Under the pieces are notes generated by a model. That model saw nothing but the letters and a program-made list of their open reading frames with translations, did not search any database and was not told the DNA's origin. Source: Antitrichia curtipendula (taxonomy: Eukaryota > Streptophyta > Bryopsida > Hypnales > Leucodontaceae). Taken from it: 64,000 nt of DNA. Below are positions 50,540 through 62,371 of this stretch, in pieces (positions within the stretch are counted from its first letter, which is position 1; the number at the start of each line of letters is the position of its first letter). The position numbers and the translations under genes were made by a program. Location: positions 20,184,574-20,248,573 of the forward strand of contig OX579633.1 in NCBI GenBank assembly GCA_951230915.1. Reading direction: 5' to 3'.

Positions 50540-51793
50540 CACTATAAGAAACCTGCGTTTTGGGAGGCGCTAGCAAAAAACGTGCCTTGTTTGTATAGAT
50601 GTCTCAACATTTGTCGGTCTACGGGCATTTTTATGCAAATTCTGTTGGATGTTGCGGGGAACGTGTACATGTTATCCGAAAATTGCATGAACGTCAACTG
50701 TGACGGGCATGTCGTGAGTGACGTCAAGAAAACATAGACTTGTTTTTTTTTACATCCAAGAAGACATGAGGAGTCCACATCAACAAGTAGACCAATTTTG
50801 CGTATAGGTAAGTTAGTAAAACTTACTACAGTCTATGGTAAAATGTTGACTATATGTGAAAATTTTAGGCAAAGGGCAACCACATGGCATGCTTTGCAAG
50901 AAAAAAAGAAATGGACGGATGAGCACCATGGATGAAAAGAGATGATCTTTATACAAGTAGGGTGATAAAAAGTGAAACAATCCATATGGGATATACACAA
51001 CAAGAATTGTGTTCAATGTAAAATGTCTGAAACAACATGATGCAGATGTTAGAAACAACGTCTAGATGTTTGAAACAATGTCAAGATGTACAATGGCCAA
51101 GTTTCTATATTCTAGTTATCTCATATTTTTTGTCTCACTATGGACAAAGAATGGATATAAATATAACCTTTGTAATCTAATTTTCAATAAAGAAATTCCT
51201 TCATTTGGCCATCAAAAATTCTCTTGATGGTAGATGATAATTTTTCTTTAATTCCTGGTGAATTCAACATTCATTTTTGTTGATTTTATTTTATTTTATA
51301 ATTTATTTTAACTAACTATTTTTTGTTGATCTTGCTTGATGGATAGGATATGCACCAATTGATGTCTCAAAAACCATCTAAATTGACAACTCAAAAAACA
51401 ACATTAAAATTTTCAAACAAAATAAAAATATGTTGACTAGGCAAACTACATCAGATTTTCCTACGGCCACGTCATTGCCCACGTCATTGCCCACATCATT
51501 GAGGGCACAGATGAAAAATTGTCCCACGTGGCACTACCCGAATGGAAAACAATGACACGTCACCATCGTGGCATCCACATGTCATGTTTTCTGAACTTCA
51601 AAAGACCACGTTTTCTGTGATGTCAAAGTATAACAAGCACAAATCAAGCGCATTTTTTGAAAACATGGTCATATTTTTTGCCTGTCAATTATAACAAATT
51701 TTAGGTGACATCTACGAAAACACACGTGTTGTCATGAAAAACATAATCTAACGTTTTTTGTGACATTTCAAAAAACACGGGTTTCTTATAGTG
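50540..51793. mobile_element. CACTA-type element of 1.25 kb
   Basis: Ends are CACTATAAGAAACC and the inverted copy GGTTTCTTATAGTG, flanked by ACA (50537-50539 and 51794-51796), the 3-bp duplication of CACTA elements. Sub-terminal GTGACGTCAAGAAAAC, TTTTTGTGACATTTC and related ACGTCA/CGTGTT motifs are repeated near both ends. No transposase is present. Confidence 0.85.
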
Positions 51794-51823
51794 ACACTTT
51801 TGGTCCCCCAGGGCGGTGAGGGG

Positions 51824-52035
51824 TTAAATGCCAGGTTGTAGCAATGGAAATCATCCCTTTGGGTTCGGGTTTTGTATGACAACATCTACTTTAAAAAAAA
51901 TATATATATACTCATTGGAAGTAAAACTACTATGCAAGATCTCTCCATTTTGCACGAAATTCCAAAGACGACCTATTGCACTTCTATCCTACATCCATCA
52001 TACAAAAAATGTCCTCAATGTTGTTTAAGGGTTAA
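51824..52035. mobile_element. short TTAA element (C family)
   Basis: It begins at the TTAA shared with T11 and ends GTTGTTTAAGGGTTAA. Interior GGAAATCATCCC and CTACTATGCAAGATCTC match the other members. A further partial member with the same interior lies at about 52139-52329. Confidence 0.5.
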
Positions 52036-52753
52036 TGAAATGAACATGCAAGGTTGAATCCAAAACATACAAGTCCTACATACAGATAAGGCTGAAACCA
52101 AGATGCTGCTCATGGACAATATAGTCTTGAACCAATGGACTCTTTTGTTACCGTGTGAATTGTTAGATTAAAATATTGCAAAAGCACTCATTGGAAGACA
52201 AACTATTGTAGATGATCTTCCCTTTTCATACAAAATTGGGAGGATGAATAGTTGCGCTTCTATCTTACATGGAGAGATTCTTTGTCATTCATCGACCCTA
52301 AAACATCTTCAGTGGTGTTTATGGATTAATGATTCAGCACCAATTCTCAAAGAAGCAAAGAAAAGGGATTTATATAGTAAGTGGTTTGAAAAGCGACCCT
52401 CTTCTTCAAACAATATTGTAAGTGGTTCTAAAATGGACATTAAGTTTCTTGCCAACAATATAAGAATATAATTAAGACTTGTCATTCATTGCTTCATACT
52501 TTGCCAATGGATGGATTAAGAGCCAGAGATGGTCCATTTTGAAGCCAAAGTGTATCCCCTCAATTTTTCTAAATGAGAATTGATTGTCCAATTGCCTCCT
52601 TACAAATGTTAGAAGAATGTAGGATCCCTTTAAGTTTAATAAGGGTCACATTTAAGAACCTTGTGTATTACTTTTTGATTGCCACGGTGCTTGTTTTTGG
52701 TCAAGACATATATCTTTTTTCAGACTTCATGTGTGTGGGTTTTGTAAGACCTA

Positions 52754-52931
52754 AGATAAAAAATAGTTGCCTATAGCAGAATTCTTTGAAAATTCATAAG
52801 TAATTCATTAGTACTCCAAAAAATATGAAACCACTTGTGTTACATTCTGCATCAATTTTTCTTCAAGTGAAAAATAACAGAAAACATTTTTTGGGCATCC
52901 CTTAAAGAGTTGCTTTTTGAGCGACTTACCT
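52754..52931. mobile_element. TA-target MITE M6, internally deleted (178 bp)
   Basis: Related to M1 and M5 (CAAAAAATATGAAACCACTT) but about 115 bp shorter; ends AGATAAAAAATAGTTGCC and, on the other strand, AGGTAAGTCGCTCAAAAAGC. TA flanks at 52752-52753 and 52932-52933. Confidence 0.7.
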
Positions 52932-53033
52932 TAATCTAATCCTGAAAATTTCTGATTTACATTGCTACAGAAACGACATCTAAAAAACAAAATCCAAAAA
53001 ACAAAATCTAATTGGGGCGATAGTTCGGGGTAT

Positions 53034-53105
53034 TGAACCCGACGTGAATCGAACACGCAACCTTCTGATCTGGAGTCAGACGCGCTACCATTGCGCCACG
53101 GATCC
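53034..53105 (-). tRNA. trnW-CCA: tRNA-Trp (anticodon CCA)
   Basis: The 72-nt minus-strand sequence folds into a complete cloverleaf. The acceptor is GGATCCG with CGGGTTC plus discriminator A, the D stem GCGC/GCGC, the anticodon stem TCTGA/TCAGA with loop CTCCAGA (anticodon CCA complementary to 53071-53073), and the T arm GCGTG-TTCGATT-CACGT. The internal promoter boxes are TGGCGCAATGG (A) and GTTCGATTC (B). It ends in A, not CCA, as nuclear genes do, and to my memory is essentially identical to nuclear tRNA-Trp of flowering plants. No intron. Oligo-T terminators follow on the minus strand at 53003-53006 and 52996-53001, about 28 nt beyond the 3' end. A TTAATATATTT stretch about 40 nt upstream is a plausible TATA-like element. 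Confidence 0.97.
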
Positions 53106-53404
53106 CCACATGTTTAAAGAGGCGACTTTTTAAAGTAAATATATTAATGCACCATCGAATCATTACGCGGCAGCAGGAAAACGTCCACGACGACCATATT
53201 TGCACCACATTTCTCAATTCAAACAGTTTTTCAAGAATACACGATTCGCATTCAAACAAAGAGTCAAGTTTGTAATGACCCATGTTGGAGTGAGGACCGA
53301 GTAATTTCACTAGAGCAGGGAAGGGAGCTGCTTTGCAATCGAACGAATTGTGCTCTCAATCTGAATATCATCCACGGTAAAAGCGTCGGGAGACCAGCGC
53401 AGAT

Positions 53405-53830
53405 GCGAGCTTCAGAAACTAGAGTCTGGCTGCAAGGAAAAAACTCCTTCAACCAATAAGCTTCAGTTTAGCACAGCTATGACTCGAATCCCTTCCATCA
53501 ATGCATTTGCATCCACGGAAGGCGCTCTTAAGGGCCGTGCGTATAGAACAGAACAGAACAGATCAAAGCACGAGGAGAATTCAAGAAATATACCCTCAAA
53601 TTAGAACATAATGGAATAGATCGGTGCATTAAGGAATGTACCCTCAATTTGGAATACAACCAAGGTGAAAATTCAGTCGCAAGACAAGCGAGGCTGAGGT
53701 TTCCAAACTGAGAGACAGGCCGCAAGAATAAACTTCTTGCCACCTGGTGGCATCAATGTAGCACAGCTATGACTCGAATCCCTTCCATCAATGCTCTCGC
53801 ACCCACGGAAGGCGCTCTTAAGGGCCGTGC
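53405..53830. repeat. duplicated block of about 130 bp (53405-53541 and 53690-53830)
   Basis: The core, from GCACAGCTATGACTCGAATC to GGCGCTCTTAAGGGCCGTGC, is almost identical in both copies except for a short variable middle (ATGCATTTGCATCC versus ATGCTCTCGCACCC). The 60 bases before it are also related. It lies between the tRNA and telo-box sequence at about 53860. Conservation is much higher than in nearby sequence. On the minus strand one frame stays open in both, with identical ALKSAFRGC and IDGRDSSHSCA. Confidence 0.75.
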
Positions 53831-54095
53831 AAAGCATACAATCAATCAACAAAAAACCCAAACCCTAACGAGCTTCAAACCCTAAAAAAGATCCGGCGAT
53901 AACAGGTGTGGCAACTAACTGTGATGTCAACTGGAGGATCAGTGCAATGCTGGCGTCACCGCGGAGACGACGATGGCAAACGAAGTATGAGACACACAAT
54001 ACCAGACTTGAGATGCGGGGAAGTGCGTTTGATATCAGGAGAAGTCTAGGCTGCACATAAATTCTCGGAATGGCAGTCCACGCCTTTTGTTCAAC

Positions 54096-54275
54096 CTATC
54101 GACCAGGACGGGACAGTGTAGGGAAGCTTGCGAGGGTATCGAGCCATGTCTTCGGCAAGTACCCGGGGTGCTCCTCTTGCCCGACCCCCTCAAGCTTGAC
54201 TCGTGGTTCATCACTCCATGGGTTGTCCATCAGTGAGCCTCCGCTCAGACCTTTTACTGGAACCATCATTTCCAT
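54096..54275 (-). CDS. possible 59-aa small ORF, function unknown
   Basis: The frame starts MEMMVPVKGLSGGSLMDNPW and continues through SDEPRVKLEG to LSRPGR and TAG. It is preceded on the minus strand by a plausible acceptor (TTTGCAG, exon from 54343) and, further upstream near 54550, by TTAGGGTTTCGCC, a telo-box typical of plant transcription starts. A short upstream frame (MRSSSRFGVSV) would precede it in the transcript. The sequence is protein-like but I do not recognise it. Confidence 0.3.
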   Translation of the reverse strand: MEMMVPVKGLSGGSLMDNPWSDEPRVKLEGVGQEEHPGYLPKTWLDTLASFPTLSRPGR

Positions 54276-54649
54276 TCTGAACTTAAGTATCAACGATGTC
54301 GTGCACAAAGAGTCGCAGCTTCCTGCGCCCTCTCTTTGACAAACTGCAAACGATAAAACCAGAGAATAGACTCAAAGGAAAGAAAGAAAATGCAAGGGCG
54401 TAATGCGTAACTACGAGAACGAAACTACGGCACTAAACAGAGACACCAAATCTCGAAGACGACCGCATTCTACAAACGAGGTATAGAGCGGAGAGAGCTT
54501 TGGCAAACGATATAAGCTCTTGCGGGTTGAAGACGATTGCAGGCGAAACCCTAACAGAGACGGACGTAGACCTAACGGAGATCGTTGAAGCTTACGTGCA
54601 CTTGCAAACATGTCCACAGCGCTTTTCGGCCTCGGTGTGTAAACTATAG

Positions 54650-55888
54650 AATCTAAATGGGTGAAATTAGAGAAATTTATTTAAACGTAGCAATAATATT
54701 AGTCTTCATCTTACACTTATCCCCACTTGAGCAATTCATAAAAACTTAAAAATTTACATTGTCCCTAAGTGCTCAAACACCCACTACTAGGTGGATGATG
54801 AATGATGTAGAACAAGTACTTCATTCAATTAATATTCATTGGAAAAACTTAAAGAAAAAATCATTTAATTATCATTGAAAAGAAAAGAAAATGTTCAATA
54901 TGAATCCAATATGAAGATGCTTTGGAGGAATATTTATTTATTTATTTTTAAATTAAAATAATAATCTTACTAACTTTAACTTGAGCACTTGCTATTGGTA
55001 AAAAAATAAGTTCATAATGGTGTGGAAGAATCCCTAAACTCTAAACAGTGAGAGATCTTTACCCGCACAAAAAAAAAAGTAACATTGTTTCCAAACTTGG
55101 TTCTTTTCCTCTTTGTATCTCTACTTCCCACATTGCACATTCTAAAATCTTTGTGTGAACTCATATTTTGTGCATTTGAATGGCAATTTTTTTTCCATTT
55201 AGATTTATTGACCAAGACAAACAAAGGCCTCTTTTGCATTCTTATGGACTTTGTCAGAAGATTGACAAATTTATGTTTTTCATAAAGGCAAGATTGAATT
55301 TATTTATTTATTATTGTTGAGTCTTTTTCTTTGCTTTTATAAATGATAATAAGATAATTTGATTTTCAACATTGCCACAAACACCTCTCTTAAAAATTGA
55401 CATTTCATTGGTTACATTTGCTTCTTTAAGCTCCTTGCACAGAAATTACTCGACTTTTGTAATAGTGTATTGATTGAAATGCAAGATCATAAACAACACC
55501 CACTTGCAATCTTATATGTCCTAAACCTTTTCCTGTTTTCTAAACTCTAGAAGATAAATAAATAAAAAGTCAACCCATTTCCGTAAAAAATATTCATATT
55601 GCCTGATATAGTTTAATAAACAACAAATTAGAAGTAAAGACTATTTCATTTTCAGTTACCATCAAATTTTAAAACATAAGAACATTACTTCATCAACGTA
55701 ATTTTACAAATTCAAAAGTTTAGAATATTGAAGATTAAATTCTTTGATATCCAAATTAGTATTGTGACTCGCCCTGATGTGTGAGAAGACTGTTCTCTAT
55801 ATCAGACTCGTATCAGAACATATGAGCGCCAAACCCGTGTGCACAAGAACGCATAGTCGAATAACAGCTTACAGAATTCGAGTGTCAT
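54650..55888. other. AT-rich intergenic sequence
   Basis: No gene supported. From about 55750 composition rises, consistent with the 3' end of the GH3 transcript. Confidence 0.45.
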
Positions 55889-55894
55889 TTTATT
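55889..55894 (-). promoter_or_regulatory. candidate poly(A) signal for the GH3 gene
   Basis: AATAAA on the minus strand, about 485 nt beyond the GH3 stop codon. If used, the 3' UTR would include the CACTA MITE at 56043-56362. Confidence 0.3.
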
Positions 55895-56042
55895 AACCCA
55901 AGAAAATCTCTAGACGAAGCTCTCGTGTGCTCATTCAGTTCCTGCAACGTACAAAAGCACCGACATAGCTTTCCAAGCAAGATCTCCAGAAACAAAGAAA
56001 CTTGCAAAACACCGATCCCTAAGCCGTAGACCTGTCTCTCCC

Positions 56043-56362
56043 CATTACAACAGGAAGTAGCAGTTGCAACACATGATCAAATAATTTTGCAATGCGTTTG
56101 TAGCGGTTCGGGATTTTGCTAAAAACTCATGGTCTACTGCGATCCATTGCAAAAGTGCTGCAAACTTGTTGCAAAAGTCTTGGGCACGGAACCAATGCAT
56201 ATTTTTATGCTTAAACTGCTGTAAAACTAATGCAATCTTCAAACAGTTGAGAATACACTGCACGACATTGCACAGAACCATTGCAAAATTGTTAATAAAT
56301 TCTTGGCGGTCATTGCAAGATCACTGGAAAAACTAATGCAATCTCAGCCTTCTGTACTAGTG
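56043..56362. mobile_element. 320-bp CACTA-type MITE beside the GH3 stop codon
   Basis: The right end on the minus strand starts CACTAGTACAGAAGGC and the left end starts CATTACAACAGGAAGTAG, an imperfect match. CCC flanks both sides (56040-56042 and 56363-56365), a 3-bp duplication. TTGCA and its complement occur more than ten times inside, like the sub-terminal transposase-binding repeats of CACTA elements. It lies 16 bp beyond the GH3 TAG, so it is in the 3' UTR. Confidence 0.75.
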
Positions 56363-56378
56363 CCCCCTGCGCGTGCAC

Positions 56379-59300
56379 CTACCTGTCTCCAAACATCTTC
56401 AACCCAAATCCAAACGGAAACAACGGATCATAATACTTATCTCCCACATTCATGGGCAACTGCTCCACCCTCTTAAACCACGTCCTCGACAACTTCCCTT
56501 TAAAATCATGCTTCCCAAACAACACATCCGCCACACCGTCTCCTTCCGTCCCTGGAAGCCATGCCGCCACAAACGCATCCGCATGATCGATAAGCTTCTC
56601 AATCACCAGCGGTCTCCCAGACACGATAACCACAACACAAGCAACGTGGGAGCATGTATCCTTGATCATCTCCGGGTACGGCGCAGGCAACGTGAGGTTC
56701 TTGTTGTCGCCTTCGAACTCCGCGTAAGGCTGCTCCCCAACCACGATGATGGCGTAGTCGTAGCCTTTGTGCTTGGCGTCGCCTTTCCATGTCGTAGGCT
56801 TGTAGACGACTTTGGTTGTGGAGCTTACGGCGTGTTGGATGCCTTCGAGGATGGTGGTGCCTTTCGTGATGTTGCCAGGGGAGCCTTGCCAGGTGATCGT
56901 CCAGCCGCCGCATTGGAGGCCGATGTCGTTCGCGTGGGCTCCCAAGACGAGGATCTTTTTGGCGTGGGGGCTTAAGGGGAGCAGGGGGTGCTTGGGGTCC
57001 TTGCCGTTCTTGAGGAGGACTAGAGTTTTGCGGACGGCTTCACGGGCCAGCTTTCTGTGGGACTGTCAGGCACAGAGACAGAAATTTTGATGTCAAATGT
57101 CTTGCAGGAAGGGATACATGCTCCCACGTTGCCAAGAATCCAAGGAGGGACACGCAAATTGCCACTACTAGCGCTGAGAGAGCGCGCTCCTACTATTAGA
57201 ATTATCAAACTCCTATATGTTCTAGTTAGCTAATGCAACAGGATTCCAACTGACCGAAAAGAAAGTGATTTAGAATGCGAAGTCAGGATATGTATCACAT
57301 TCAACGAAGTCTGAGACCCATTAGTGAGCCCGAATTTTTGCAGCAACAGAGAGCGGTGAGAAAGCTGGTTTACCGATGCACCCAGGAATTTCTGGAGCTT
57401 CTTGTCGGCGTACGGCTTCTCGAACAGGCCCATCTGGAACTTCACGCGCAGGATTCGCGACACTGCATCGTCGATCCTTGACAAGGACACTTTCTTCTCG
57501 GAAATCAACTGCTTAGCGACGGTAATGAAGCCCGTGTAGTTATACGGCACCATGATCTGCCAACACCAGAAACATCAACACACCAATTCTCATCGCATGA
57601 AGTCCTAACTCAGGAAACACACGAATTTCTAAATATCCCACATCACATCAAAATCCCAGCATAACAAACTCCTTAGCACCTTGCACCCATCTTCAAATTT
57701 GAGGAAGAATCAGGGCATTCAAACCTATCTGCTAATCTAAGAAAGAATCGTGGTATTCAAGATGCTCCAAGTCCTGTAATATCTGACATAACCTGTTACC
57801 TCCTACATCTTGAACTCTCAATCTCAGTTAAGAATGCAAGCCTAGGTACACATTTAAGCAATTGCATCGAATTTACTGGATCACAGTAAGTCAGACGGGT
57901 GCAAGTACTCAAAACTAGTCAAGAATGTTATGAGACAGGCTTATTACTAATTGAGTCATTAAACTGCCCTTTCGACAAGTTAATTCAGGGTTTATTTGAC
58001 CTTCTTCTAATCCACATTCTAAGGGAAGATCACAAACGCTTACCATGTCCATCCCCGCATTGAGCGCAAGCTCCAAGGAATGACTATAATTCGCTACATC
58101 CGGTTCCACTTGCACTGGCACCGTAATCCGATCCACCCCCTGCCAATCCGAGATGAGAAACCCCTCAAACCCCAACTCCCCTTTCAACACCCCCGTCAAC
58201 AGTTTCTTATTCGCATGCATCTTCACCCCATTCCAACTGTTGTAACTCGCCATGATCGTCGCCACCCCTCTCTTGATCGCATCCGGGTACGCCTTCATGT
58301 GGATATTCTTCAACCCCTCGTAATCAATCACCGTATTCCCCTCATCAGTCCCATTTTCCGTCCCCCCATCGCCCACAAAATGCTTCGCACAGGCCGCCAC
58401 TTTCTTCCCATTCTTCGCCACCCAAGGTCCCTTCCACCCATCGGGCGCCTTCCCTTGCAACCCGTCGATAATCTTTGTCAGGGAGCGCACCACGTCGGGA
58501 TCCTCGCTGTAGCTTTCGTAGCAGCGACCCCACCGAGGGTCGCGGCAGACGGCGATGCAAGGGGCGAAGACGTAAGGGATGCCGGTGGCGCGAACCTCAA
58601 GAGCTGTGGCGGCGCCAATCCTTTTGAGGAGAGAGGGAGAGCGGGTGCAACCGAGACCGACGTTGTGAGGGAAGATGGTCGCGCCGTAGACGGTGTTGTG
58701 GCCGTGGACGGCGTCGATGCCGTAAATTTCTGGGATGGCGAGGCGAGTGGAGAGGGCGCCGGACTGGAAGTAGTCCGTCATGTTGATCCATTGCTGGGTG
58801 GTGGCGTTGGGGGCAGGGACGCTGCCGCCGCCGCTCAATACACTTCCTGTAACAATGGAAGATCAGCAAACGGTTCAGTTCCAAGCAGATCGAGCTCAGT
58901 ACTGAATTCAAACACCCCTTCTTCCAACAACAACCATAACAGCTTTGCTGACAACACGAAACAGTGATTTCAGAACACTTCCGGCAACAATGAAAGCTCA
59001 GTAAACGGTTCAGTCCCAAGAATTCAATTTAATCAGTGTTGCAACAACAACATCAACAGCGTTGCTGCAGAAGACTTCCTAGAACAACTTCACGGCGAGA
59101 AAGCTCAGCAATGGTTTGATCCCAACCAGAGGTTGCTGACTGACAATAATTCCCCACCTCTTGCAACACCAAATTAAAAGGGGTTTAGTAACAACATTAA
59201 GAAGTGATTTCAGAGTTCACCAGCAAGCATTGCTACTACTGTTTGTTGAAAATGGACCGCGTCTTCGTACATGCTTATGAAACAATTTTCTTACCTTTCC

Positions 59301-59887
59301 GACGAAACCTCAACAAAGATTCAATTCCAAGCCGTTTACCTTTTCCTCGGATTCTCAAAGAATTTCTTGCAACGCCGAAAATTTGCTTACAACAATCCAA
59401 AATGACTTCAGAGTTCAACAGCAAATTTTGTTACTGGACGATGTTGAAAACGAACTACGTTCCGATGTAGCAGTTGTTCGGTATTGGAAGAGTATGTCCC
59501 GCACAGTGAGGACTTCCTTTTTATATTTTTTATATATAAACCTTCTATCGTACCAAGCATATTAATGTATTGTACAATGCCGCCTACATTTGGAAGGGCC
59601 GGCACCCTAAGAGCATTGCGACAGAGATGGAAGGGACAATGTGTCCCGAATTGCAAACCTATTTTGTATTCGGAGATGGCCGATTTGTTGGCGACCGTCA
59701 TCTCGATCTGCGTCATCTGGCCCAACTTCTCATCGAGGGTCATGCGCTTGAGAAGATCGGCCGTCCGGGCCACTGCAGGTTGACTGGGGTCCTTGTAGAG
59801 CGCATCGTGTTCGGTCGCCATAGCTGCATCGGGAAATAGCAAACATGAAAGAAGCAGGGCGCACAGCACCCTGCTGGAAGTTCCCAT
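56379..59887 (-). CDS. GH3 family beta-glucosidase / exo-1,3;1,4-beta-glucanase, secreted
   Basis: Exons 59659-59887, 58044-58846, 57374-57556 and 56379-57062 join in phase to 632 residues, the usual length of plant GH3 exo-glucanases. It would remove terminal glucose from cell-wall beta-glucans or glucosides in the apoplast. [20 protein letters not shown] then AAMA is a signal peptide. Domain 1 (about residues 30-390) holds [35 protein letters not shown] and SDWQG, whose Asp (about residue 310) is the nucleophile. Domain 2 (about 405-625) holds [11 protein letters not shown] and [13 protein letters not shown], whose PYAE Glu (about 520) corresponds to the acid/base. It ends DPLFPFGFG plus seven residues. 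A longer start at 59923 is in frame, just after a TGA, but ATG 59887 follows a good acceptor (GTGCAG, for a leader intron) and has better context. GC-rich antisense frames at 56373-56975 and 58080-58967 are shadows. Confidence 0.93.
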
Positions 59888-60998
59888 AGCTACTTTTCTC
59901 AGCGCCTGCACATTTCCAAGCATTACCGCTTTGCAACGTCAATCAGAGGATTTAATTGCAACCCAAACAAGACCCCTTTCTACGCCATACACATAAGACT
60001 TGAGTGCAAACCGTACTGCCCCAAAGAAAGCTCCTTACAGGAATACAGCTTCTATCGATCTTCACCTTGCATCCTCAACTTATATCCTTCTGAACTTGAG
60101 AAGATTTCAGATACATGGAAAACTACAGACTCCTTGCATCCTCCTTGTTTCTTTATGGAATTGAGAAAACCCCAGGGAAAACAGAGCTCTAAAAAACTCA
60201 ACAGGCATCCTCAGTTCGATCATATCCTAAACTTATATACTTCTGAACTCAAGAACTCGAGAAAAACTCAAGAACAATATTCTTTAAGTCAGCATGCATC
60301 CTCCACTCATGTCCTTCTAAACCTGATAAAAAAAACTCACTACCAAGAAGCTCTGAAGCCTCAACTTGCATCCCTAATGTAGCCCTAATGCATTCCATCT
60401 CAGAAACCCACTGCACGTATAAAAGACTCACCACCGATGAAACCCAACACATGCAAGTGTTCAATCTGCGCCGGAGCTTCAAAGTGCAGGCACCGTCCCC
60501 GAGAGAGACTTTTGATCCCTGAAGTTGCAATCAGCTCCCCGAAGCTCACAGCGTTGTGCAAAGCTCAATTTCAATCAAGTGAAGAGCACCCCCACCCCCA
60601 CCTACAAGTGCTCAATCAAACACAAATGAGACAGTTTCCAAAGGTACAATTAAGACCGTTGAACCCAATCAAATCAAGAACGAAATCAAACCTCAACAAG
60701 TACTGATTGAAGAGAGCTCCTAAGACAGCCCCAAATCCGCAATGTAGTCAGAAATGTTTCACGAGCTGAACATCGATAACCCTAGTTAAGTTAACGACTA
60801 ACTCAAAAATACTGCAACACAAGCTAGCTTCACAACTGCAAAGTTTTGGCATACGTACAAGCTTACGTACTGGAGTCTATTATTGTGTTTGCAGAACTGT
60901 CTGTCTCACTGGATTTCGAGTATCCCTTTACTGAAGGATCGAGTTGGTGACACGCAAAATTAGATGGACTGCAATGAAAAATCATACTGCAGCTCTGT
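59888..60998 (-). other. 5' leader region of the GH3 gene, probably with an intron
   Basis: About 1.1 kb separates the TATA box from the ATG. A donor-like GTAAGC (minus strand, near 60870) and the acceptor GTGCAG at about 59905 would remove most of it as a leader intron. No separate gene is evident; the open frames at 60134-60706 are not convincing. Confidence 0.4.
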
Positions 60999-61006
60999 TA
61001 TTTATA
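60999..61006 (-). promoter_or_regulatory. TATA box of the GH3 gene
   Basis: TATAAATA on the minus strand, in the context CGTGTATAAATAACAGAGC. A start of transcription about 30 nt downstream, near 60970, fits the leader-intron model. Confidence 0.5.
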
Positions 61007-62093
61007 CACGAGCTGAATCTTTGACGGAAGCAAGCGTTCGCACGTTTTGTACGTGGTGGCGCAGCGAGACGTCCCTTGAGAGCAATCAGCACCTGTCTCA
61101 GTCCTGTGCGCAAAGTGCAGTGCAAAAGCTTCCGTGGATGAATGAATGAATGAATGAAATGTGTGGGTTTTGGATGAATGAGGAATGACTGGGGAGACAA
61201 ATTTGAACTCAAGTGGCTGACGACTGATATCTGAACTGTCGGTTTGCGTTGGATGGGACGATAAGATTGTGAACTTGTTATTATTGCCAGGTGTACGGCC
61301 TTCATCCTTTGTTGGGTCTCGCATATATGTTTTATTCGTATCTACTTTTGACAGGGTGGAGTGACAGGGTGGAAGGGCGTTCTGGTAGTCAAGTCTTTTG
61401 CAATGTTGGCTTTTGATTGGGCGCCCCTGAACAACTAGACTTTGAACAACTAGACTTTTAGACTCTTAGTGTAAAGGTGGTTCTAACAAAGAATCTGGGT
61501 TATTTTTCGTCTAAGTCAGCATGCATTTGAGTCAAAACAAGGGATTGTTTAGTTTATGGAGGATTTGTGAGAAGATTTTCCTACGATCACCACAGAAAGA
61601 ATATCTTTTAGTTCCTTTTGGGAGGAAGGGGTGGAGGATATGCATTGACGTAGAATGTAAAGAAGTTTGACCAAGGAATGAATATCCAATATTGCCACTT
61701 GTAGCAATTACTCAAAAATTGCTTGGAATTTGGATATTATATGAATAACATGTATTTCTTTGCAATTTTAAAAAGATCAAAGACTTGTTGGAAGTGGAAG
61801 TCACAACACTTTGACCAACAAACAGAGAGATACTCTCTTCCGCAATTCATTTGAGTAGGAGAGCACCTATAACTGCCAACTAGTAGGGTGAGATTGATTG
61901 ACTGTCAAGAATCGAGCCAAGGAAGTCAACGTATATATTGAAAAGAATTCAATGAGTAACAACATGGTAGATTCACAAAATGGTACTTATTCAATGACTC
62001 TTCTTACCCATTAGCTTCCTTCATTTGACAAATTACGGTACCTTCCTTCACCATTCATGAAATCATATTTTTTTAGATGTTAATAATTACTTA
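61007..62093. other. upstream flank of the GH3 gene
   Basis: Contains a short (GAAT)n run at 61136-61160. The overlapping minus-strand frames at 60982-61324 lie in the presumed promoter and are not supported as genes. AT-rich beyond 61550. Confidence 0.4.
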
Positions 62094-62369
62094 AGGTGGG
62101 AACCCCCAAATGCACCACTAACCCAAAAACACCATCATCACTCTTAGTACATCTCCGAAATCAATATATACCTAGTATGTGGAAGAAATGATTCCAGAAC
62201 CTCTATCCAAAAAAATATATTTGACCGTTCATAACTTTTGTGTACCATATCCAGATGTCATGTTCTTCAGTGTGTTGGTACCTCCATTCACTTGCTAACA
62301 AGAAAACATGAAAATTCGACCAGCCTAGTGGGCACAGAACCAAAACGTGGCGTCCGGGGGTGCCCACCT
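62094..62369. mobile_element. TA-target MITE M4 (276 bp)
   Basis: Ends are AGGTGGGAACCCCCAAATG and, on the other strand, AGGTGGGCACCCCCGGACG, flanked by TA (62092-62093 and 62370-62371). It is related to M2 and M3. Confidence 0.85.
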
Positions 62370-62371
62370 TA

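Larger units (their letters stand above)
49899..51827. mobile_element. TTAA-target element T11 split by a CACTA element
   Basis: The left end is TTAACCCTAGACCCCTCATC. The right end on the other strand is TTAACCCCTCACCGCCC. They align with a 5-base gap and share CCCCTCAYCGCCC. Without the CACTA insertion it is about 0.67 kb and consists largely of the 172-188-bp tandem repeat below. Confidence 0.5.

Noticed and set aside
56373..56975. 200-aa plus-strand frame
   Set aside because: Antisense shadow of GH3 exon 4.
58080..58967. 295-aa plus-strand frame
   Set aside because: Antisense to GH3 exon 2, whose GC-rich codons keep the opposite strand open. No independent features.
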